A DNA stretch of 37,690 bases from Salegentibacter tibetensis (GTDB lineage: Bacteria > Bacteroidota > Bacteroidia > Flavobacteriales > Flavobacteriaceae): positions 1-37,690 of the forward strand of contig NZ_JAIQZA010000038.1 in assembly GCF_020164485.1 (NCBI RefSeq). Direction: 5' to 3'. The notes beneath the pieces were generated by a model. It searched no databases. It was not told where the DNA came from and saw only the letters and a list, made by a program, of their open reading frames with translations. Within the stretch, counting starts at the first letter, position 1, and each line of letters starts with the position of its first letter. The position numbers were made by a program, and so were the translations under genes. This document shows positions 32,676-37,690 of this stretch, in pieces.

Positions 32676-34255
32676 ACATTGATTTTGAAAAAGAACTCTG
32701 GGATGCAGCGAACGAATTACGCGGCGCAGTATCTGAAAATAACTATAAAAACTATATCCTGCCCCTTGTTTTCGTAAAGCACCTTAGCGAACGCTATGAA
32801 GTGGTTCGCGAGGAATTGAAGGAGCAGCTAAATGATCCCAACTCCGATTATTACACCACCGATAAGGAGGAAATCAATTACGTCCTGGAAGACCGGGATG
32901 AATACCGTTCCCGGAATACCTTTAAAATTCCCGAAACCGCTTCCTGGCAGTATTTGAAAGATAACGCCGAGCAGGATGATATCAAGGTGAAAGTAGATGA
33001 TGCCTTTGATGTGATCCAGGAACTTTTAACGGGCTACAATCCGCAGCTCGTAAATATCCTGCCACGGATCTTTGTGCGGAGTGAATTATCTCCCAAACAA
33101 ACCGGCGGAATTATAAACCTGCTTTCCAAACCTAAATTTTCGGAAAAGGAAAATCCCGAAAGCGATATCCTGGGCCGTATCTATGAATATTACATCGGCC
33201 GGTTTGCAATGGCTGAAGGTTCGGGTGCGGGGCAATTTTTTACGCCAGGAAGTATTGTAAGGCTGCTGGTGGAACTATTGGAGCCTTTCAAAGGCCGCAT
33301 CTTTGATCCGGCTTGTGGAAGTGGTGGTATGTTTGTGCAGAGTTTGAAGTTCATTAAAGAACACGGCGGAAACAAAAAAGATATCGCGATCTACGGGCAG
33401 GAAATGACGGCACAGACATTAAGGCTTTGCCTGATGAACCTGATGCTGCGGGATCTTTCGTTTGATATTAAACTGGGAAATTCCTTGCTGGATGACAAGT
33501 TTCCAAACCTGAAAGCCGACTATATCATTGCCAATCCTCCATTTAATGTGAGCAACTGGCACCCCGAAGATCTACCCGATGGCGATCCCCGGTTATTTGG
33601 CCCCAAGGAAGAATTCACTACAGATGGTAGTGCCAACTATATGTGGATGCAAACCTTCTGGCACCATTTAAGCGACACAGGAACTGCCGGAATTGTAATG
33701 GCCAACGGCGCGATGACCTCCAACAACAAAGGAGAGAAAAACGTGCGGCAGCATATGGTAGACAATTCTATGATAGATGCCATTGTACGCCTGCCCGATA
33801 AGCTGTTCCTAACCACGGGAATCCCTGCCTGCCTTTTCATCCTGAGCAAAAACCGCGACGGAAAGGACGGCACTCACCGCGAACGAAATAATAAGATCCT
33901 GTTCCTGGACGCCTCCAAAATGGGCACAATGGCCAGCAGAAAACTGCGGGTTTTTAGTGATGATGATATTAATAAAATTGCCGAAACCTACCACAAATGG
34001 CGCAATGTCACCCTGAGCCCCGTCGAAGGGTATGTCGATGTGGAAGGTTTCTCCAAAGCAGCTACCATAGACGAGGTTCAAAAGCAAGATTATAAACTTA
34101 CCCCCGGGATCTATGTAGGCACAGAAGCCGAAGAAGACGACGGGATCCCTTTTGAAGAAAAAATGGAGAGCCTCAAGGCGCAGTTACTGGAGCAGTTTGA
34201 AAAAGGGGGAGAATTAAAAGAGAAAATTAAAGTTAATTTTGAGAAAATAGTTTAA
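32663..34255 (+). CDS. hsdM: Type I restriction-modification DNA methyltransferase subunit
   Basis: This 530-aa protein is a full-length N6-adenine methyltransferase subunit. The N-terminal HsdM helical domain is at about 8-145 (LWDAANELRGA, YILPLVFVKHLSERYE). The SAM motif is F214-DPACGSGGM and the catalytic motif IV is N291-PPF. The gene codons are richer in G and C than neighbours such as 25661-26569, suggesting separate ancestry. In a normal operon hsdS and hsdR would follow, but here a PLD-like and a PIN-like gene come next, and no hsdS or hsdR is seen before the window ends. Without HsdS the methyltransferase would lack specificity, so either hsdS lies further on or the system is incomplete. 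Confidence 0.95.
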   Translation: MVKADIDFEKELWDAANELRGAVSENNYKNYILPLVFVKHLSERYEVVREELKEQLNDPNSDYYTTDKEEINYVLEDRDEYRSRNTFKIPETASWQYLKDNAEQDDIKVKVDDAFDVIQELLTGYNPQLVNILPRIFVRSELSPKQTGGIINLLSKPKFSEKENPESDILGRIYEYYIGRFAMAEGSGAGQFFTPGSIVRLLVELLEPFKGRIFDPACGSGGMFVQSLKFIKEHGGNKKDIAIYGQEMTAQTLRLCLMNLMLRDLSFDIKLGNSLLDDKFPNLKADYIIANPPFNVSNWHPEDLPDGDPRLFGPKEEFTTDGSANYMWMQTFWHHLSDTGTAGIVMANGAMTSNNKGEKNVRQHMVDNSMIDAIVRLPDKLFLTTGIPACLFILSKNRDGKDGTHRERNNKILFLDASKMGTMASRKLRVFSDDDINKIAETYHKWRNVTLSPVEGYVDVEGFSKAATIDEVQKQDYKLTPGIYVGTEAEEDDGIPFEEKMESLKAQLLEQFEKGGELKEKIKVNFEKIV

Positions 34256-34321
34256 AACAAGAGAGGTGACCATATTAAAAAGCTTCAATTTTCAATTTAA
34301 ACCAACCAAAAATAATAAATA

Positions 34322-35053
34322 ATGTCAAAATTTCTGAACACTACAGGTGTCTCTTATCACCTGGAAGAATTAATTAAAAACACAACTGATCGTTTAATTT
34401 TAATAAGTCCATATTTACAATTCCACAACAGGATTAAAGATCACATTCACAACCTTAATATTCAAAAAAAGGATATAAGAATTGTTTACCGAGAAAGTAA
34501 ACTCCAATTAGATGAAAGTAACTGGCTTGAAAGCCAAATTGGTGTTAGAACAAGTGTTTGTTCCACTTTACACGCCAAATGCTATTTAAATGAAAGTGAA
34601 GCTATTGTTACATCAATGAATTTATATTCATTTTCACAACAAAATAATGACGAAATGGGGATTTACGTTTCAAAAGATTCCGATCCCGATCTTTATAACG
34701 ACATATATACAGAGGCACAAAGATTACTAACAATTAGCGAAGAAATAAGAGTTTCCGTGAAAAAAGTTGATAAACAAGCGGAGGACCAGAAGAATGAAAA
34801 AGATCAACCAAAAAAGCCAAATTCGGATTTTTCGGAATCAAAATATTTAACCACTAAAGAGCTTTCTCAGAAAACCGGACTTAGTAGTAGAAAAGTGAAT
34901 TCAATTTTGGTTGATAAGAAAATGATGTACAAAAAAGATGATGATTGGTTTTATACCAAAAAAGGAAATGAATTTGGTGCCGAACAAAAAGAAGGTGCGT
35001 ATGGTCAATTTGTCGTTTGGCCAGAAGAAATACTAGACTCCATCCTTAAATAA
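34322..35053 (+). CDS. Phospholipase D-like protein with C-terminal HTH-like region
   Basis: The 243-aa product has a PLD-like fold (about 1-140: DRLILISPYLQFHNRIKDHI, then H84-A-K86 and VTSMNLYSFSQQNNDEMGIY). Only one HxK half-site is present and the following Asp is not obvious, so it would act as a dimer if active. After a charged linker (150-178) a winged-helix-like segment follows (KYLTTKELSQKTGLSSRKVN). PLD-like nucleases are frequent partners in restriction and defence operons. It begins 66 nt after hsdM. Confidence 0.8.
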   Translation: MSKFLNTTGVSYHLEELIKNTTDRLILISPYLQFHNRIKDHIHNLNIQKKDIRIVYRESKLQLDESNWLESQIGVRTSVCSTLHAKCYLNESEAIVTSMNLYSFSQQNNDEMGIYVSKDSDPDLYNDIYTEAQRLLTISEEIRVSVKKVDKQAEDQKNEKDQPKKPNSDFSESKYLTTKELSQKTGLSSRKVNSILVDKKMMYKKDDDWFYTKKGNEFGAEQKEGAYGQFVVWPEEILDSILK

Positions 35054-35207
35054 TTTGGAGAAAAAACTATTGCGAAAATTGAATAACAAAAATTGCAGAT
35101 GACGTCTCAAAAATGGCATTTTTGGATGCCTTTCAACAACAGAGTATAACAGATAGATTTTGCTTCTAAGCTGCAACTTCCTTATTCGAGACCTTAGCAA
35201 AAATTTC

Positions 35208-36149
35208 ATGAAATACTTCTTAGATACTAACATTTATAGAAATCTTTCCCGGGATATATCTTTGCATGAGGTGCAACCTTTAGCAGAAAAAATCCAGAAT
35301 CAGGAATTAAAACTTGGAGTAACTTCAGGATTTCCGATCGTAGTGGCAATGGAACTGATTCAGCATTTAGAAAAAACTGATCCGGAGCGAGAAGAATGTT
35401 TTAAAGCACTTTGCCTGTTATTTGATCATTCGAAAAAATATAATGCTAAAAAAAACACTTTTCATGGAGCTTTCTTTCCTCCATTAAATGTCATTCTTCC
35501 TAAATACTTTTTTAATGAAAATGGTCCTTTTCTGGATGCTTATAAGATCATAATCCAACTTACGAAAGCTTTGACAGAAAATCACGATATTAATAATATT
35601 TACCAATTTCAAAATGAAATAAAAGCTGTCCGTGAACAAAATATTTTTGAGAAAAAAGAACTATATGACAACATTATAGATTACTTAAAAAATTTAAATG
35701 GAGGAGTACTTGATTGGCAATATTTCTCTAAGAACAAAACAGACAGAAAAAGTTGGTTTAGAGAAATGCAGACTGGAAAGTCATTTGCATTTTTAGCAGA
35801 AGGTTTAATGATACGAGCTTATGGAATTATGAACAAAAAATATGAAAGAACAGATGAAAATTATGCTCTGTTCTATAAGTTTCATAATGATTTTTTTCCT
35901 GCCATTGCCATGACAAGTATAATTCTTGAGCAAATTGGCCATGGGACTATAGCTATTTCAAATGTTTCTGATCATCGTTGGAATACAGTTCTCGATATTT
36001 CAATGATGTTTGGAGCTATCTTTAATTCACAACGGGACAATATTGTTTTTGTGACTGAAGAAAAAAAAATGCACATGTTTTTTAAGATGAACAATATGCA
36101 AGATCAAATATTAAAACTCGATGAGTTCCAAAAACGTTTTTCGATGTAA
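35208..36149 (+). CDS. PIN-like domain protein
   Basis: The start at 35208 gives MKYFLDTNIYRNL, with the first acidic residue of a PIN fold at position 6; a longer frame from 35160 adds only a non-conserved extension. The 313-aa product continues with VAMELIQHLEKTD and ends with SDHRWNTVLDISMMFGAIF and NIVFVTEEKKM, where late PIN acidic residues would lie. It is longer than VapC toxins and resembles PIN-like proteins encoded in restriction islands. No small antitoxin gene is adjacent. RNase activity is assumed only from the fold. Confidence 0.7.
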   Translation: MKYFLDTNIYRNLSRDISLHEVQPLAEKIQNQELKLGVTSGFPIVVAMELIQHLEKTDPEREECFKALCLLFDHSKKYNAKKNTFHGAFFPPLNVILPKYFFNENGPFLDAYKIIIQLTKALTENHDINNIYQFQNEIKAVREQNIFEKKELYDNIIDYLKNLNGGVLDWQYFSKNKTDRKSWFREMQTGKSFAFLAEGLMIRAYGIMNKKYERTDENYALFYKFHNDFFPAIAMTSIILEQIGHGTIAISNVSDHRWNTVLDISMMFGAIFNSQRDNIVFVTEEKKMHMFFKMNNMQDQILKLDEFQKRFSM

Positions 36150-36163
36150 ACTTAAACCAGGTT

Positions 36164-36625
36164 ATGAAGAAAAGTTTAGTAGAGAAAATCGTTTTTTTAA
36201 AAGACTATCTCAGTATAATTATTTTGTTCCCAGCTACGATCGGAGGTCTATGGCAACTGATTGAACTTTCATCAATTTCACCATCTTATGTTAGATTCTT
36301 TTCTATTTCACAAGTAGTTCCTGATGGTTTATTGGTTCTACTGTTTGTGGTATGTATAATCTTATCGTTTGTTATATCCAGATGGCTATTTCAATTTACT
36401 CCCCTTTCTAAATTGGAATCTACAAAATGGTCTTCTACAATTTTATGGATGACCGTGGTAATAATTTTGTTTTCCACTCCCCTTGTATTTATGTATTTAG
36501 GGGTAATTGAAAGAGGATATATTGAAGTAGTTGATATTTGGGTGTTTAACATTTATTTTGGCTTCATTTTCAATTTTGATTCCTGCAACAGCTATAAAAA
36601 AAATAGAAAAGAAGCATATAAATAA
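36164..36625 (+). CDS. Membrane protein, probable N-terminal part of a frameshifted gene
   Basis: A 153-aa frame with three clear membrane segments (about 15-32, 52-73 and 91-111). Its last part (after about residue 122, VVDIWVF) becomes less hydrophobic, while the overlapping +1 frame at that point reads a strong membrane segment (ILASFSILIPATAIKKIEKK). The simplest explanation is one four-segment membrane protein split by a single-base frameshift near 36535. It starts 14 nt after the PIN-like gene. Confidence 0.6.
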   Translation: MKKSLVEKIVFLKDYLSIIILFPATIGGLWQLIELSSISPSYVRFFSISQVVPDGLLVLLFVVCIILSFVISRWLFQFTPLSKLESTKWSSTILWMTVVIILFSTPLVFMYLGVIERGYIEVVDIWVFNIYFGFIFNFDSCNSYKKNRKEAYK

Positions 36626-36947
36626 AAGCAAGCCGGATGGGGTGGTTTCAAATGAAAAACCTAAACTTAAAAACTATCTTTTCGCATTTGCCTTTTTTGG
36701 AATTTTAATTATGGCATTAAAACTTTTCGGACTAACTACCGAAGTCGTTGGTAAAATCCGTGATGATTCAGTAAAAACTGATCGCCTAATAAATTTTGAA
36801 AATTTAGTAAAAGAATTAAAGACAAGGGAGAATTATAGTTTTTCTGAAATTTTATATTTAAATGATAAATACATATTTGTTGAATATATTAATTCAGATA
36901 ATAAAAAATTGATAGAAGTTTTGAAAAAGGAAAGGCTATTTAAGTGA
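36531..36947 (+). CDS. Membrane protein, probable C-terminal part of a frameshifted gene
   Basis: The frame begins only with TTG at 36531 inside the preceding gene and encodes 138 aa: a membrane segment (about 3-20), a basic loop, another membrane segment (about 47-66) and a soluble tail (DRLINFENLVKELKTRENYS). Lack of an ATG and continuity of topology with the upstream frame point to a frameshift; an overlapping gene with a TTG start is the alternative. Family not recognised. Confidence 0.5.
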   Translation: MIFGCLTFILASFSILIPATAIKKIEKKHINKSKPDGVVSNEKPKLKNYLFAFAFFGILIMALKLFGLTTEVVGKIRDDSVKTDRLINFENLVKELKTRENYSFSEILYLNDKYIFVEYINSDNKKLIEVLKKERLFK

Positions 36948-37076
36948 AAATGCAGATAACACATATAACTCCAATCTAATTTGGTGCTCGCTTGCTTCAC
37001 TAATTGTCCTTCGGACAGTTAAGGTCACCCGCTCACACAGTTTTTATACCGGACTTTACTGGCAATTGCTTGAAAT

Positions 37077-37616
37077 ATGATAAAAAAGAAGAAAGAGTTT
37101 TTAAATTTAGTTTTAATTCTTTTATCGGGAATAATAATTTTCGCTTTACTTGTTCTATTTCAATGGATAGCCGAATACATTTATACATTAGAACATTTTT
37201 GGTGGATTCTAATATCCTATATCGCAGGGGGAATATTGTTTTATTTTCTACAGTCAAAACTAAAGCATCAAATATTTAAGCAGGTCTTAAAAATTTGGGT
37301 ATTTCCCATATCAGCAGTAGCTGGTATAATACACCTATCAGTACCATTTTTTGTTATTCAGATCCATTTAATGTATTATGTATTAATTTCCGTTTCCATT
37401 CCGGTAGCATTATATTTTACTGACAAATTATACGATTTGACATTAATTTCAAATGGACTTTATTCCTACCTTATTTTAACTTTCTCAGTAATCGTAGGAA
37501 CTATATTCAACAATCAGATTAAGCACTTAGTCTATATTATTTCACCATTTAGAATTTACTATTTACAATACTCCCCATCTGTAAGACAGTTTAAAGATAT
37601 TTATAATTATTTATGA
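37077..37616 (+). CDS. Multi-pass membrane protein, hypothetical
   Basis: A 179-aa protein with about five hydrophobic segments (about 9-28, 40-57, 74-88, 91-112 and 127-143) and a short polar C-terminus. No motif is recognised. Its last bases overlap the end of the convergent transposase fragment, so the native C-terminus may have been altered by insertion. Possible membrane partner of the upstream PIN or membrane genes, by location only. Confidence 0.6.
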   Translation: MIKKKKEFLNLVLILLSGIIIFALLVLFQWIAEYIYTLEHFWWILISYIAGGILFYFLQSKLKHQIFKQVLKIWVFPISAVAGIIHLSVPFFVIQIHLMYYVLISVSIPVALYFTDKLYDLTLISNGLYSYLILTFSVIVGTIFNNQIKHLVYIISPFRIYYLQYSPSVRQFKDIYNYL

Positions 37617-37690
37617 TGCTATTTTTTTGAGGTTATAAATTTGATCAGGTGGTACTTTTCCTATTTCTGTATGTCTTCTCTTGGTATTGT
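37611..37690 (-). mobile_element. C-terminal end of an IS transposase, off the right edge
   Basis: The minus-strand frame reads NTKRRHTEIGKVPPDQIYNL and ends KKIAS-stop at 37611. A final segment with N-x-KR-x-H-x-x-I-G-x-x-P-P is typical of the end of the integrase core of IS3-like DDE transposases. Only 25 residues are visible, so family is uncertain and the IS end cannot be placed. Confidence 0.6.

Noticed and set aside
35080-35207. Possible hsdS or other coding remnant between the PLD-like and PIN-like genes
   Set aside because: Short in-frame pieces (VSKMAFLDAFQQQS, AATSLFETLAKIS) are interrupted by a stop and match no family I can name.
37004-37279. 91-codon open frame on the plus strand
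   Set aside because: Overlaps the membrane protein starting at 37077 in another frame and reads as low-quality Phe/Ser/Arg-rich sequence.

Overview
The window looks like chromosomal DNA of a marine or soil Flavobacteriaceae member (Bacteroidota, Gramella/Salegentibacter/Zunongwangia-like). The evidence is low GC, Bacteroidota promoter -7 elements of the TAnnTTTG type, lipoproteins with SC-type lipoboxes, paired RHS/DUF6443 genes, a TPR histidine kinase and an M57 HEIGH protease. No rRNA or tRNA gene is evident. Much of the window is accessory DNA.

Positions 1-13800 hold a two-component/effector region. A minus-strand operon encodes a 59-aa lipoprotein, a TPR histidine kinase and a LuxR-type response regulator. 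It is followed by two RHS-family secreted proteins, the second running off the left edge. A LytTR regulator (minus) and an M57 lipoprotein metalloprotease (plus) are divergent. After the protease lies a decayed, inverted-orientation copy of the lipoprotein-kinase-regulator cassette. Three promoters (RHS operon, lytTR, M57) share a layout: a 17-bp 5-7-5 dyad, then exactly 31 bp, then a TAnnTTTG-like -7 element. Two carry CCGTA-N7-TACGG and the M57 promoter carries the variant CCTTA-N7-TAAGG type. This suggests two paralogous signalling systems with diverged operators, one now dying.

Positions 13800-18860 look like the remains of an integrative or conjugative element: short ssb, RadC-like JAB protein, excisionase-like HTH and a two-winged-helix protein. 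More than 2 kb of non-coding DNA there carries duplicated structured elements whose stems differ by compensatory changes around conserved cores.

Positions 18860-24500 contain a lipoprotein NUC1-type nuclease with two beta-sandwich-like repeats. Next comes the most notable locus: an operon of an ECF sigma factor with an extra C-terminal HTH and a nuclease-dead, C-terminally truncated TnpB/Cas12f-like protein, followed immediately by two ~89-bp direct repeats that look like guide-RNA scaffolds. A segment of one repeat plus its flank matches 16 of 18 bases in the loop of a large pseudoknot-capable hairpin about 200 bp upstream of the sigma gene. This fits an RNA-guided transcription system that may act on its own promoter.

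Positions 24500-37690 form a defence island. It holds a membrane/unknown gene pair, a HEPN protein, and a bacterial ubiquitin-like operon (tandem-Ub-E2 fusion, JAB-E1 fusion, zinc-ribbon protein) diverging from an XRE/ImmA-IrrE regulator pair. It continues with a second zinc-ribbon HEPN gene, a type I restriction hsdM without visible hsdS or hsdR, a PLD-like protein, a PIN-like protein, membrane proteins (one frame-disrupted) and the end of an IS transposase. Duplicated hsdM leader sequences flank a two-gene insert.
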